Virus record (IMG/VR): IMGVR_UViG_3300031873_000018 | Location: 1-35,671 of that record | Length of the DNA: 35,671 bases | Reading direction: 5' to 3' (one strand) | Source: a virus | Shown: positions 15,375 to 22,446 of the stretch, in pieces | Numbering within the stretch: the first letter of the stretch is position 1 | Layout of the letters: every line of letters begins with the position of its first letter | Made by a program: the position numbers and the translations under genes | Notes under the pieces: model-generated | What the model was told of the DNA's origin: nothing | Seen by the model: only the letters and a program-made list of their open reading frames with translations | Database searches by the model: none

Positions 15375-16811
15375 TCAAACAAACCGCCCCACGATCAGCT
15401 GCGCGTCACCATCGCGCTGATACACGCGCAGATCCCCCATGCCCTCGCGTAGGAGTCGCCCGTCTAATAGCGAGTGGACCCGCCACGTCATCGCACGGCG
15501 TTGTGCGAGTTGCACATGGTCGCGAATCCCGAAAGGCACGCACACGATCTGACTGCCGTTATCCGTCGCGTAGGCACGCACACACCCGTCGCCCTCGGTG
15601 CCCGCCTGTGTCACCATCGTCCACGGGTAGTTAGTCCACCCGTGGTTCTGCCGCCCCCACCCTGAGATACCCTGCGGGAGTAGATCGCGCAACACCGCAT
15701 AGCCTTTCAGGGTCTCCGTCAGTCCCGGCACGTCCCAGAAGTTCGCGGGTCGCGCAAGCCTCGCCCCCCACGCGCCCCCGCCGTAGATACCGGGGCCGCA
15801 GTGATACACGTACGACGGACACCCCGCAATGTAGCTCACGGCTGCCGCGGCAATCAGGTGCAGCGGGTCATGCTCCGTCGCAATACTCGAATAGGGGCCA
15901 ATCGGCTCGTTATTGCTACACTTCGGCAAGCGGGGTGCAGGCGTGCCGGGGTACTCCTTCTCCCACGCCCCATCATATTCTCCCGGCCATCCCCACGGTT
16001 GTCGCACGGGGCGCCAATGCCCATCTGCCGCGTTGACATCACGCTCGAAATGCTCGGTGGCAAAGTTGGCGATGTTGTCTGCATACAGATGGCACGTTTC
16101 CACCCCCGCTTGCGCAGACGTGATGGCCACCAGTCCGCTCACCTTCGAGCGCAGATACCGACAGAGGCGACGTAACTGCTCACGGTTGCTCCCCGTGCCG
16201 TAGCCTTCGTTGGCGATTTCCCAATACAGAATTAGGTGCTCCCGGCCCCGCACCGCGTCCACAACCTTGTCGATGAACCTGTCGCACGCGGCATCGGTGG
16301 CGAACTTCTTGATGCTGGCGAAGATGCAGAGCGCCACGCGCATCCCATGTGTCGCGCAGAGGTCGAGCGTGCCTTGCAGGACACTCGCAAAGTCGGGCCA
16401 GTCGGGGTCAATATAGCGATCGCCCCACGCCGCATCTTGCGGGGACTCCCCGACCTGTCCGAAGATCCGCACGGCCTCAAACTGTCCTGGCCGAAGCGTG
16501 ACGAGGTTCTGTTCCAACCGCTCGCGATCAAACTTATAGCCCCACAGCGCCCAGAACAATGATGCAACAAGGGCGTTGAACGGGCCGCGATCATCGACCA
16601 TCGCCCCGTTCTCGATCCGCACGATCCCGGTCGGTGGCGGGATCGGGGCGGGGCCTGGTGGTAAAGGGGCTGGCACAACATTCACGGGTCGCACGGTGTG
16701 GCTGGCCCAGTACGGCACGCCGTTGTCAGACGCGACGACGTTGCCGTCATTCTGAATCCGCACTTCAAACTGTCCGCTCGCTGAAACAATCTTGTCAGTC
16801 TTGTCACTCAT
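15375..16811 (-). CDS. Glycoside-hydrolase-like protein with lectin-like N-terminus, 478 aa
   Basis: The ATG at 16811 follows AAGGAG. Residues 10-40 (GQFEVRIQNDGNVVASDNG followed by PYWAS) resemble the QxDGNxVxY repeat of bulb-type lectins. After a Pro-rich linker (46-62), residues 63-460 look like a cellulase-type TIM barrel: FWALWGYKFDRERLEQNL, RIFGQVGE, and YWEIANEGYG with N201-E202 as the typical Asn-Glu acid/base pair of clan A hydrolases. I could not place the second catalytic Glu with confidence. It has no signal peptide, so it may be a virion or tail enzyme acting on host surface polysaccharide. A GH-like identity is inferred from motifs only; substrate unknown. Confidence 0.7.
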   Translation of the reverse strand: MSDKTDKIVSASGQFEVRIQNDGNVVASDNGVPYWASHTVRPVNVVPAPLPPGPAPIPPPTGIVRIENGAMVDDRGPFNALVASLFWALWGYKFDRERLEQNLVTLRPGQFEAVRIFGQVGESPQDAAWGDRYIDPDWPDFASVLQGTLDLCATHGMRVALCIFASIKKFATDAACDRFIDKVVDAVRGREHLILYWEIANEGYGTGSNREQLRRLCRYLRSKVSGLVAITSAQAGVETCHLYADNIANFATEHFERDVNAADGHWRPVRQPWGWPGEYDGAWEKEYPGTPAPRLPKCSNNEPIGPYSSIATEHDPLHLIAAAAVSYIAGCPSYVYHCGPGIYGGGAWGARLARPANFWDVPGLTETLKGYAVLRDLLPQGISGWGRQNHGWTNYPWTMVTQAGTEGDGCVRAYATDNGSQIVCVPFGIRDHVQLAQRRAMTWRVHSLLDGRLLREGMGDLRVYQRDGDAQLIVGRFV

Positions 16812-16826
16812 CGGAGTCTCCTTTGG

Positions 16827-16988
16827 TCATGGTACCACTTGCCACCGCGCCTCCAGCGCGGCGCGTGTCCCATCCGCGCTGGCGTGGTCCACGACAAACA
16901 AGCGATCGGCGAAGGCCCCGTAGCAGCGCAACCAGTACGGGATCATGTACGCCTCGTGGTGCGTGAGGACGTAGGCGTGAACCACCAT
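16827..16988 (-). CDS. Truncated GT2-like glycosyltransferase stump, 53 aa
   Basis: The product matches the very start of family-2 (GT-A) glycosyltransferases: HAYVLTHHEAYMIPYWLR, then YGAFADRLFVVDHASADGT, the first two strands that hold the nucleotide-sugar. It stops at residue 53, whereas the family needs 200 or more residues; the DxD and acceptor parts are missing. Yet its ATG overlaps the previous stop (ATGA) and its stop lies 15 bases before the next start, so it is probably still translated. It could be a decayed gene or a reduced nucleotide-binding peptide. Retention in a packed operon makes it worth noting. Confidence 0.65.
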   Translation of the reverse strand: MVVHAYVLTHHEAYMIPYWLRCYGAFADRLFVVDHASADGTRAALEARWQVVP

Positions 16989-17542
16989 CAGCGCGCGACC
17001 GCCGAGGTGGGCGCAAACAGCGCACTCTCAACGCCAGTCCCTGACACCGTCGTCAGCGCGATCGCCGTCGTACTACACGCCGTCGCCGCCGTCACCACCG
17101 TCGCGGCCACGCCCGAAACCACGCTGGTGCGCGTCGGCACCCCGGCGACGAGGGCGTAGATGTTCACACGGGCGGCGGCCGTCGCCCAACTCAGCACACA
17201 CACCCCCACGGGGGTGCTGATAAATGTATTGCTCGGTGCGCTCCACTCGCCGCCCACAGCACGAATCTTTGCCGTGAAGGTTCCGACGACTGGACGCACG
17301 AGATAGATGGACGCCGAGCACACGTTCGTCGCATTCGGCATCGGCTTGCCAATGTCCACGACACTCACGGGCGTCGGCACCCCCGACGGGAACCAACCCA
17401 GTTCATAAGTCGTCACGAGCGTGGCGTGGTCCAGCGACGGCGTGAACTCAACGGAAGTCGGGTTCGGCACCTGCGCAAACGCCGCCCGTGACACACACAA
17501 TCCCACGATGACCGTTCCCCACGTCAGCCGGTGCCTTGACAT
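16988..17542 (-). CDS. Exported Ig/FN3-like protein, 184 aa
   Basis: The ATG at 17542 has GGGAGGT 6-7 bases upstream and gives a clear signal peptide: MSRHRLTW, a hydrophobic core VIVGLCV, then AAFAQ with cleavage after AFA. The mature part (about 160 residues) is rich in Thr, Val and Ser with alternating strands (PTSVEFTPSLDHATLV, GTFTAKIRAVGGEWSAPSN), typical of an Ig or fibronectin-III fold. Two Cys in the mature part might form a disulphide. The ending is Ala/Thr/Val-rich. Exported beta-sandwich proteins of phages often act at the host surface (superinfection exclusion or adhesion), but no specific role can be given. Confidence 0.7.
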   Translation of the reverse strand: MSRHRLTWGTVIVGLCVSRAAFAQVPNPTSVEFTPSLDHATLVTTYELGWFPSGVPTPVSVVDIGKPMPNATNVCSASIYLVRPVVGTFTAKIRAVGGEWSAPSNTFISTPVGVCVLSWATAAARVNIYALVAGVPTRTSVVSGVAATVVTAATACSTTAIALTTVSGTGVESALFAPTSAVAR

Positions 17543-17571
17543 ACCCCACCTCCCAATTCGGCCGGTGCCAA

Positions 17572-18342
17572 CTACTCCGCCACGAAGGCCACAAGGGCGC
17601 ACCCGCTCAAGCGCGGCAGGACCGTGTATGCCGGATTCGCGGCCAGGATCGTCGCCGACAACACCGCGTGGTCGTCGCGTCGATGATAGGCCGCCAGCCC
17701 CAAGCGCGGCTGATACCGCCGCAACGTCCGCGCCGCACCCAACAGGGCGTGTTGCTCGGCACCCTCAATGTCCATCTTGATAAAGTCCACGCCCGGCAAC
17801 CCCAAGTCTTCCACCATCTGATCGATGGTCGTGGCTTGCACTTGACCCAGCATCCGCCCCGGAATGTTCCTGTCCTTGTTCGTCAACCCAACCTGGACCG
17901 CGGGGCAATGCTTGCCCTGGATCAGCTCAAGAGTACGGACCGAACTCCAGGCTGCCTTTCCACAAATCACGAGGCGACCGTCCGCGATCGCCCCTGCACA
18001 GTTGCGCCGTAGACACTCAAGCGTGGGCCCCACGACCTCCATCGCGACCACCAGGTTCGCACCGCGGTCGAGCGCGGACGGCTTGGCAAAGCCCCCGAAA
18101 TGCGCCCCACAGTCGATGACGATGTCGCCGGACCGCACGCCAGTCTGCGCATCCCCGTAGAAGTTCTGATCTTGCTCAGCCAGCACTGCGGCGATCTCGT
18201 CAATCCGACCTGACGGCACCCACCAGCGGCCGCCAGGACGGTCGCTGGTCAAATCCCACAACTCGTACCCAGCGGGGTCCGTCTCAATCAGCACCGAGTT
18301 GCGGCCGTACCGATGGCGACCGGTGATAATCCCATGCGCCAT
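17572..18342 (-). CDS. FkbM-family SAM-dependent methyltransferase, 256 aa
   Basis: The start at 18342 (MAHGIITGRH) has GGAGCG upstream. Motif I for SAM binding is GDIVIDCGAHFGGFAKP (about residues 72-88). MEVVGPTLECLRRNC marks the second strand, and VDFIKMDIEGAEQHALLGA (around 185-203) is the FkbM hallmark with the DIEG acidic residues. FkbM enzymes methylate oxygen atoms, often on sugars or small molecules. Nearby are a glycosyltransferase stump and the GH-like gene, and upstream in the same transcription order a nucleotidyltransferase and GT-B enzyme, so a sugar substrate is plausible. Length fits the family. Confidence 0.88.
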   Translation of the reverse strand: MAHGIITGRHRYGRNSVLIETDPAGYELWDLTSDRPGGRWWVPSGRIDEIAAVLAEQDQNFYGDAQTGVRSGDIVIDCGAHFGGFAKPSALDRGANLVVAMEVVGPTLECLRRNCAGAIADGRLVICGKAAWSSVRTLELIQGKHCPAVQVGLTNKDRNIPGRMLGQVQATTIDQMVEDLGLPGVDFIKMDIEGAEQHALLGAARTLRRYQPRLGLAAYHRRDDHAVLSATILAANPAYTVLPRLSGCALVAFVAE

Positions 18343-18359
18343 CACGCACGCTCCATCGG

Positions 18360-18530
18360 CTACGCCTCGATCGGTACGCCAGGATGCCAGCGCGCGGCCC
18401 CGCGCTTTGCACTCCACTTCTTCCCGTACATCTGCGAGCGGTCGCCGGGCTCGCCGTTCTTGGCCACGGGTACGTAGTACCACTTGCCGTTCCGGCTTTG
18501 CTTGATACGGATGATCGTCGGTGGTCTCAT
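18360..18530 (-). CDS. Small basic DUF1508/YegP-like protein, 56 aa
   Basis: The ATG at 18530 has GGAGGGA 6-7 bases upstream and overlaps the previous stop (ATGA). The sequence IIRIKQSRNGKWYYVPVAKN followed by GEPGDRSQMYGKKWSAKRG has the strand-NGxWYY-strand-NGE pattern of the YegP/DUF1508 fold. It is strongly basic. The family's function is unsettled. It lies 17 bases before the FkbM gene. Confidence 0.65.
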   Translation of the reverse strand: MRPPTIIRIKQSRNGKWYYVPVAKNGEPGDRSQMYGKKWSAKRGAARWHPGVPIEA

Positions 18531-18745
18531 CTGTTCCCTCCACGTCGCCAGAGTTCACGGTCAATCGCCACGCACGCGAACACGTGCATGGCCTTCGGCT
18601 CCCAGAGATGCCGCATGTCCTTGGGCCAGCACATCATCGGCTTCCCATCCAGAACCACATACATAGGGCGGGCGTAGATGTCCACGTAGACCAGGGCCAG
18701 GGTCATCGTCAGGAAGATCGCCAGCATCGCGAGCCACATGCGCAT
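18527..18745 (-). CDS. Single-pass membrane protein, 72 aa
   Basis: The start at 18745 has AAGGAG 5-6 bases upstream. Residues 3-23 are one hydrophobic helix (MWLAMLAIFLTMTLALVYV), followed by a short soluble part with DGKPMMCWPKDMRHLW and a CVAIDRELW stretch. The N-terminus could also be an uncleaved signal anchor. It overlaps the next gene by 4 bases. It belongs to the run of small envelope-directed proteins; a holin or spanin role is possible but not shown by the sequence. Confidence 0.65.
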   Translation of the reverse strand: MRMWLAMLAIFLTMTLALVYVDIYARPMYVVLDGKPMMCWPKDMRHLWEPKAMHVFACVAIDRELWRRGGNR

Positions 18746-18755
18746 ACAAGCTCCT

Positions 18756-19238
18756 TCAGAAGTACCACCACGCCACGAGGAGCAACATCGCCACCACCAC
18801 CGCGATGACAATACGCCCGACCCTGTGCGCGGCCGTGGCGATCCCGTCCTCGTCATAGAACGGGTCAATAGATGGTGGCGGGTGGCCCTGTGGGGTCATG
18901 TCCATCAACACGATGTCCACGTCTGAACGTCCTTGCAAGAACGTATGCACACGCTCCACGAACCGTCGCCGGTCATCCGGGTCGGGCATGACACGCTTGA
19001 CGTCGCCCCCGAAGAGGATGCAGTCGGTGCTGAGCCCCCGAGCGTGGCACATCTCAAGGAGTCGCCCGAACGCCGTCCAGTAGTCCGCCTGCTCAGGATG
19101 GATGCGCGGGTCAGCCATCGTCATTTTGATCGCGATGCCCGTCCATCCAGCCCTCTGCGCCGCATCCAATTCACGCACGAGATCCTCGTCGCGATTCAGC
19201 CGTACAAGCCGGAGTGCGTGGAAGAAACGGTCGTTCAC
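18756..19238 (-). CDS. Protein with barrel-like fragment and C-terminal membrane helix, 160 aa
   Basis: The GTG start at 19238 overlaps the previous stop (GTGA), with GGAGG upstream. The first 130 residues have the alternating strand-helix look of part of a glycosidase TIM barrel: WTGIAIKMTM, WTAFGRLLEMCHARGLSTD, CILFGGD, RRRFVERVHTFLQG and VDIVLMDMTPQ. The last 20 residues are a membrane helix (RIVIAVVVAMLLLVAWWYF). No signal peptide. The spacing of the motifs recalls the region of the 478-residue GH-like protein around ATHGMRVALCIF, so it may be a degraded relative. No catalytic pair is seen; function unknown. Confidence 0.6.
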   Translation of the reverse strand: MNDRFFHALRLVRLNRDEDLVRELDAAQRAGWTGIAIKMTMADPRIHPEQADYWTAFGRLLEMCHARGLSTDCILFGGDVKRVMPDPDDRRRFVERVHTFLQGRSDVDIVLMDMTPQGHPPPSIDPFYDEDGIATAAHRVGRIVIAVVVAMLLLVAWWYF

Positions 19239-19615
19239 TTCTTGGCCCCCTCCATCATCCACTTGCGGAGTTGACCGATGGTGCGGCACTGGACGAGGCC
19301 CCCATAAGGGGGTTCCAGACAGAGAAGGGCCTGGTCGTCCATGGTGCGCTTGACGGTGATGGTCTCAGGAATAAACCCCGAGGGTTCCGCGAACTTCGCG
19401 TTCTTACTCATGGATTCCGTCGTGACGGGGCGCTGTGATTGCCCCGGTTGCCCGAACAACCACACCCCAAGCATCACGACCAGTACGACGATCAAGGCTG
19501 CGCTCGCCGTGACCGATGTCCGGCCGCCGTTCGGCACATTCGGCGTCGGCCACTCCGTCGCCGTCTGGCTCAGCACCCGCCCGTCCTTCTCGGGGTTCCC
19601 GCTCTCGTTCGTCAT
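19235..19615 (-). CDS. Single-pass membrane protein, 126 aa
   Basis: The ATG at 19615 overlaps the previous stop (ATGA), with GGGAG upstream. A 37-residue polar N-terminus is followed by one membrane helix (ASAALIVVLVVMLGVWLFG, about 37-55) and a 70-residue soluble C-terminus with a CLEPPYGGLVQC pair of cysteines that may form a disulphide outside the cytoplasm. It ends TIGQLRKWMMEG. No family recognised; membrane placement is the only firm point. Confidence 0.62.
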   Translation of the reverse strand: MTNESGNPEKDGRVLSQTATEWPTPNVPNGGRTSVTASAALIVVLVVMLGVWLFGQPGQSQRPVTTESMSKNAKFAEPSGFIPETITVKRTMDDQALLCLEPPYGGLVQCRTIGQLRKWMMEGAKK

Positions 19616-19866
19616 TGGAGCACTCCCTTGTTGCGCAACGTCACCGCCAGCTCCTTGAGTCGCAGGTCGAGCTCGAACTGCTGCTTGCTCAAGGCATCGG
19701 CCTCCAAGTGCAACGCCGCGGTCGTCTTCCCCAGTTGGTCCACTTGATACACGATAACGGCGGCCGACCCGGCAGTTGTGACCAGCGCCCCCGCGATCAG
19801 GAGGAGCCACTTGAGGTCGATCGTCACCGTCGTGCTCTCCGTCACGCGCACGGGTTTCTTGGCCAT
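19612..19866 (-). CDS. Membrane helix plus coiled-coil protein, 84 aa
   Basis: The start at 19866 has GAGG 7-8 bases upstream. Residues 18-40 are a membrane helix (LKWLLLIAGALVTTAGSAA), and residues 42-80 form a heptad-like helix (VDQLGKTTAALHLEADALS, FELDLRLKELAV). This layout recalls small phage holin-like or inner-membrane spanin-like proteins, but no lysis enzyme is in the window to support that. It overlaps the next gene by 4 bases. Confidence 0.62.
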   Translation of the reverse strand: MAKKPVRVTESTTVTIDLKWLLLIAGALVTTAGSAAVIVYQVDQLGKTTAALHLEADALSKQQFELDLRLKELAVTLRNKGVLQ

Positions 19867-19876
19867 AGAACATGCC

Positions 19877-20368
19877 TCACGCCAGCGAAGTCCCGTCCTG
19901 GTCCGTCTGCTTCTGGCGCACCCACCATGCGATGCGCGCGGCAGACATCTTCGCCCGTGCCGCATCGGACATCTTGAACTGTCGGGGACGCACGGGCCGC
20001 ACGTCTTTCGCCTGTTGCGCCGCAGCGAAACTCTGGTACCCAGGGTCAGGGTCATCGGGGAGTCGCAAGAGGGGGATAAGCGGAACGGTGGCATTGGCGA
20101 CCCCGTTCGGACCCGGCGAATCCAGCACCAGACGTCCCGCAATCGCTTCGTGGATCTTGTAACACATCGAGTCGGCGCAATTCACCCACGTGGGCGCGGA
20201 ATGCCCAGGCCGACGCGTGCGGAGATTGTGAGTGCGGTGGAGCGCCTCCGCCACTCGTCGGAGAACATGCACCAGTAGCGCGTTACGCCCGAGGAGTTCA
20301 TCTACCTGCTCGGACAGCGCATGCGGCACTGGCCGCTGGAGCGGTTCTCCGACGAATGGGTCGGCCAT
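19877..20368 (-). CDS. Hypothetical protein with NUMOD3-like C-terminus, 163 aa
   Basis: The start is the ATG at 20368, 7 bases after the previous stop; the ribosome-binding site is weak. The N-terminal part is helical (ALSEQVDELLGRNALLVHVL). A stretch with CADSMCYKIHEAI follows. Near the C-terminus KMSDAARAKMSAARIAWW resembles the NUMOD3 DNA-binding repeat often attached to phage homing endonucleases, but no nuclease domain is present. It may be a DNA-binding remnant or an unrelated protein. Low certainty on function. Confidence 0.55.
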   Translation of the reverse strand: MADPFVGEPLQRPVPHALSEQVDELLGRNALLVHVLRRVAEALHRTHNLRTRRPGHSAPTWVNCADSMCYKIHEAIAGRLVLDSPGPNGVANATVPLIPLLRLPDDPDPGYQSFAAAQQAKDVRPVRPRQFKMSDAARAKMSAARIAWWVRQKQTDQDGTSLA

Positions 20369-20375
20369 GAGGGTG

Positions 20376-20858
20376 CTACTTCGGGATGAAATCGCCGATG
20401 GCGATGCCGAGTCCGACGGCCTCGCTCGCCACCACCGAGAACTCCAGCGTGCCCGTGAGGGTCTTGATGCCATCGCCCATGTCCGCATCGGCTTCGACAA
20501 TCAGCTGCCCCCCGTCCAACAGCGGCACACTCGGCACCAGGAGCGCGGACATGCCGTCGTCCGCGACCTGGATTCCCGCCGTGGCCGGGTCGGCGACGGC
20601 CCACACGGGGATCCCGTCCACCTTGGCCGGCACGCCGTACGCATCCACCGGCTTGATCGACACCTGCAGGTTCTTGTCGTTCGGAATCTGGAACATCGTC
20701 AGTTCTCCCTCCACTACCATTAGTCCACATCCCGCACGCACGAACAGGATCGTCGGCGTGCGAACCACCACAGGGGGGCTCGGCTTCATCGACAACGCCC
20801 ACCCCAACAGCGCGGCCACAACGAACAAGACGAAGAAGCTCGCGAACACCGTCGTCAT
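20376..20858 (-). CDS. Membrane-anchored Ig-like protein, possible internal start, 160 aa
   Basis: From 20858 (ATGA overlap with the previous stop) the protein starts with a membrane helix (FASFFVLFVVAALLGWALS), a short linker, then a beta-rich domain beginning MFQIPNDKNLQVSIKPVDA. The latter, with GIPVWAV, LLVPSVPLLDGGQLIV and TGTLEFSVVASEA, looks like a small Ig-like phage protein that is complete on its own. A GGAGGGAG site lies before the internal ATG at 20696, so a shorter 106-residue form may also be made. It ends GLGIAIGDFIPK. Confidence 0.65.
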   Translation of the reverse strand: MTTVFASFFVLFVVAALLGWALSMKPSPPVVVRTPTILFVRAGCGLMVVEGELTMFQIPNDKNLQVSIKPVDAYGVPAKVDGIPVWAVADPATAGIQVADDGMSALLVPSVPLLDGGQLIVEADADMGDGIKTLTGTLEFSVVASEAVGLGIAIGDFIPK

Positions 20859-21316
20859 CGCGGCACCGGCGACTGCGCGACCACGAGCGGTTCGGGGTCA
20901 GGCGTAGCCGTCACCACCACCGTCACCCACGCGGAGAACCCCGTGCTCCGCACCGTTCCTGGCGACGGCGGTAACTGGCCGTTCGGGTCGCGCACCACGA
21001 ACCCGCCCTGCACTCTAAATGTGCCCGTCTTGACGGGGAAGAACCAGACCGACAACGGCTCAATCGATCCATCTAGGCGAGAAGCGGGCTCAAACGTCCC
21101 GAGGACGTTGTCCTTCGATGCGCCTTCAACACTCCACCCCGAGAGGGTGGCCCCCGGCGGGAGTACGCCCCCCACCTGGTCGTAGCCCGTCAGCGTGAGC
21201 TTCACCTTCTGCGAGAGGTTCATCGTCACGGTCGGGTCCTGTGCGGCGAGGTTCGACGTCACAAGCACGGGACCCACCACGAACACGCACAACATCCACG
21301 CGAGAATCTGCTTCAT
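20855..21316 (-). CDS. Exported Ig-like protein, 153 aa
   Basis: The ATG at 21316 has AAGGGAAG about 7 bases upstream and overlaps the previous stop. Residues 1-25 are a signal peptide (MKQILAWMLCVFVVGPVLV, cleavage likely after NLAA). The mature part is a beta-sandwich-like sequence: VTMNLSQKVKLTLTGYDQ, GATLSGWSVEG, VWFFPVKTGTFRVQGGFVV. It shares its opening pattern (VTM...QKVxLT) with the 130-residue neighbour at 21686, so the two are probably paralogues. Confidence 0.68.
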   Translation of the reverse strand: MKQILAWMLCVFVVGPVLVTSNLAAQDPTVTMNLSQKVKLTLTGYDQVGGVLPPGATLSGWSVEGASKDNVLGTFEPASRLDGSIEPLSVWFFPVKTGTFRVQGGFVVRDPNGQLPPSPGTVRSTGFSAWVTVVVTATPDPEPLVVAQSPVPR

Positions 21317-21678
21317 GGGCTTCCCTTCGGCATCGGCGCGCCTGGCAGAATGCGCACCCACGCGACGGCGGGCTGCATGGGGGCGGTCACCGACTGGGTC
21401 TTCTGTAACCAGAGCGAAGTCGTCCACGATGTATAGCCCCGCGCGATCACACTCACGACGTACTGCTGCCGAAGCACGAGCGTGAACGTCACGATGCCCG
21501 ACATCCCCGTCGTCTTCGTCTGGCCGCCAGCCGTCACGACCGCTCCTGCATGAGCCGTGCCCGCCGCGATCACGACGACCGTCAGGGTGCCGTATTTCAC
21601 AGGCTGGAGCGAGGGGGCTGCGCCAGTCGCCGCGCAGGCGACGTAGAATACCACGGCGAGAACGAGGAGGCGCCTCAT
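21313..21678 (-). CDS. Exported PEGA/carboxypeptidase-regulatory-like protein, 121 aa
   Basis: The protein begins MRRLLVLAVVFYVACAATGA, a signal peptide or, because of the VACA cysteine, possibly a lipoprotein signal. The mature part fits a small Ig-like repeat: YGTLTVVVIAAGTAHAGAVV, TKTTGMSGIVTFTLVL, YVVSVIARGYTSWTTSLWL, the pattern of PEGA or carboxypeptidase regulatory-like domains. It ends RILPGAPMPKGSP, nearly the same tail as the neighbouring 130-residue protein. The stop overlaps the next start. Confidence 0.68.
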   Translation of the reverse strand: MRRLLVLAVVFYVACAATGAAPSLQPVKYGTLTVVVIAAGTAHAGAVVTAGGQTKTTGMSGIVTFTLVLRQQYVVSVIARGYTSWTTSLWLQKTQSVTAPMQPAVAWVRILPGAPMPKGSP

Positions 21679-21685
21679 CGGCGAC

Positions 21686-22078
21686 CTACTTCGCGACGGG
21701 AGCGCCCGGCACGATCTTGACCGAAGCAGGGATGATCACGACATCGTTAATCGTCACCGACTGGGTGGCGGTGAACTTCTGGCCGGTGGCATAGGTCACA
21801 ACCAACGTGACCGTGAACGCGCCCACGTCGGTGCCAGCGGTGAACCACGTCGACCACGCCTTCGCGGTCGTGTCATACCCGCCAGAGATGGTGCAAGTCG
21901 GGCAGTTCGATGACCACTGGACGGTCACGCCCGTCTGCGGGATCGGCACGGGTGCGCCCGCCGCGTCCGCCGCCGTGGCGGTCAGGGGAACTTTCTGGGC
22001 GGTCGTCATCGTGACCCCTTGGGCGAACGCCAGGACCGGAACGAGACACAAGAGCAACGTGAGCATGATTCGTCGCAT
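21686..22078 (-). CDS. Exported Ig-like protein with CxxC, 130 aa
   Basis: The ATG at 22078 follows AAGGAGGG. The signal peptide is MRRIMLTLLLCLVPVLAFAQ with cleavage after AFA. The mature part is an Ig-like domain: VTMTTAQKVPLTATAADAAG, VTVQWSSNCPTCTISGG, GAFTVTLVVTYATGQ, ending KIVPGAPVAK. The CPTC pair may form a disulphide after export. The motif order (comparison of time-like alternatives, VQWSS, VTLVV) is typical of Big-type bacterial Ig domains. Partner or target unknown. Confidence 0.7.
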   Translation of the reverse strand: MRRIMLTLLLCLVPVLAFAQGVTMTTAQKVPLTATAADAAGAPVPIPQTGVTVQWSSNCPTCTISGGYDTTAKAWSTWFTAGTDVGAFTVTLVVTYATGQKFTATQSVTINDVVIIPASVKIVPGAPVAK

Positions 22079-22089
22079 GTGATCCCTCC

Positions 22090-22278
22090 TTACGGGTGAT
22101 TCTCTAGCCAATCCAGGACTTCCTCGAACACATCAGACTCGCGGGTGAAGGCGCAGGCGTCCAGCCGCTCGTGGAGCCATGTCCGCAGTTCTTCATCGCG
22201 CGTGGTGAGGAGGCTGATTTTAGCGCGGAGCGTGGCCAGCGCCTTCTGATCACTGGTCAGGGAGTTTGCCGTGGTCAT
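22090..22278 (-). CDS. Small helical protein, 62 aa
   Basis: The start at 22278 (MTTANSLTSDQ) has GGGAG and GGGGAT upstream. The protein is soluble and almost all helix: ALATLRAKISLLTTRDEELR, TWLHERLDACAF and DVFEEVLDWLENHP. It could form a coiled coil. It stands 11 bases before the exported-protein gene. No family recognised. Confidence 0.6.
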   Translation of the reverse strand: MTTANSLTSDQKALATLRAKISLLTTRDEELRTWLHERLDACAFTRESDVFEEVLDWLENHP

Positions 22279-22381
22279 GTGATCCCCACTCCCAAGCCGC
22301 CGATACGGTGCGACGATCGTGTTCTTCGCCCAGCATGCGAATCGCCTCACCGACCGCACTATACTCCGCCAGCACCAGCAT
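22250..22381 (-). CDS. Possible small protein, 43 aa
   Basis: This reading frame (MLVLAEYSAVGEAIRML, then HDRRTVSAAWEWGSHDHG) starts at 22381, overlapping the end of a 28-residue frame, and runs 29 bases into the next gene. The composition is protein-like and it fills a gap that would otherwise be empty, but there is no clear ribosome-binding site. Coupled translation would be needed. Confidence 0.4.
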   Translation of the reverse strand: MLVLAEYSAVGEAIRMLGEEHDRRTVSAAWEWGSHDHGKLPDQ

Positions 22382-22445
22382 GTGAACAGATTTGTGCGCC
22401 GAGGGCGTCTGGCGCTACGAGCGGGAACAGCGGTGGCTGCTCCAC
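22359..22445 (-). CDS. Possible small protein, 28 aa
   Basis: A GTG at 22445 follows GGAGG at good spacing; that site overlaps the last codons of the previous gene. The product (VEQPPLFPLVAPDALGAQIC, then SHAGAGGV) is short and not recognised. The strong ribosome-binding site is the main reason to list it. Confidence 0.38.
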   Translation of the reverse strand: MEQPPLFPLVAPDALGAQICSHAGAGGV

Positions 22446-22446
22446 G

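Noticed and set aside
15081-15452. Plus-strand open frame of 123 codons within the hairpin-rich region
   Set aside because: No ribosome-binding site, unnatural composition, and it runs into the end of the GH-like gene on the other strand.
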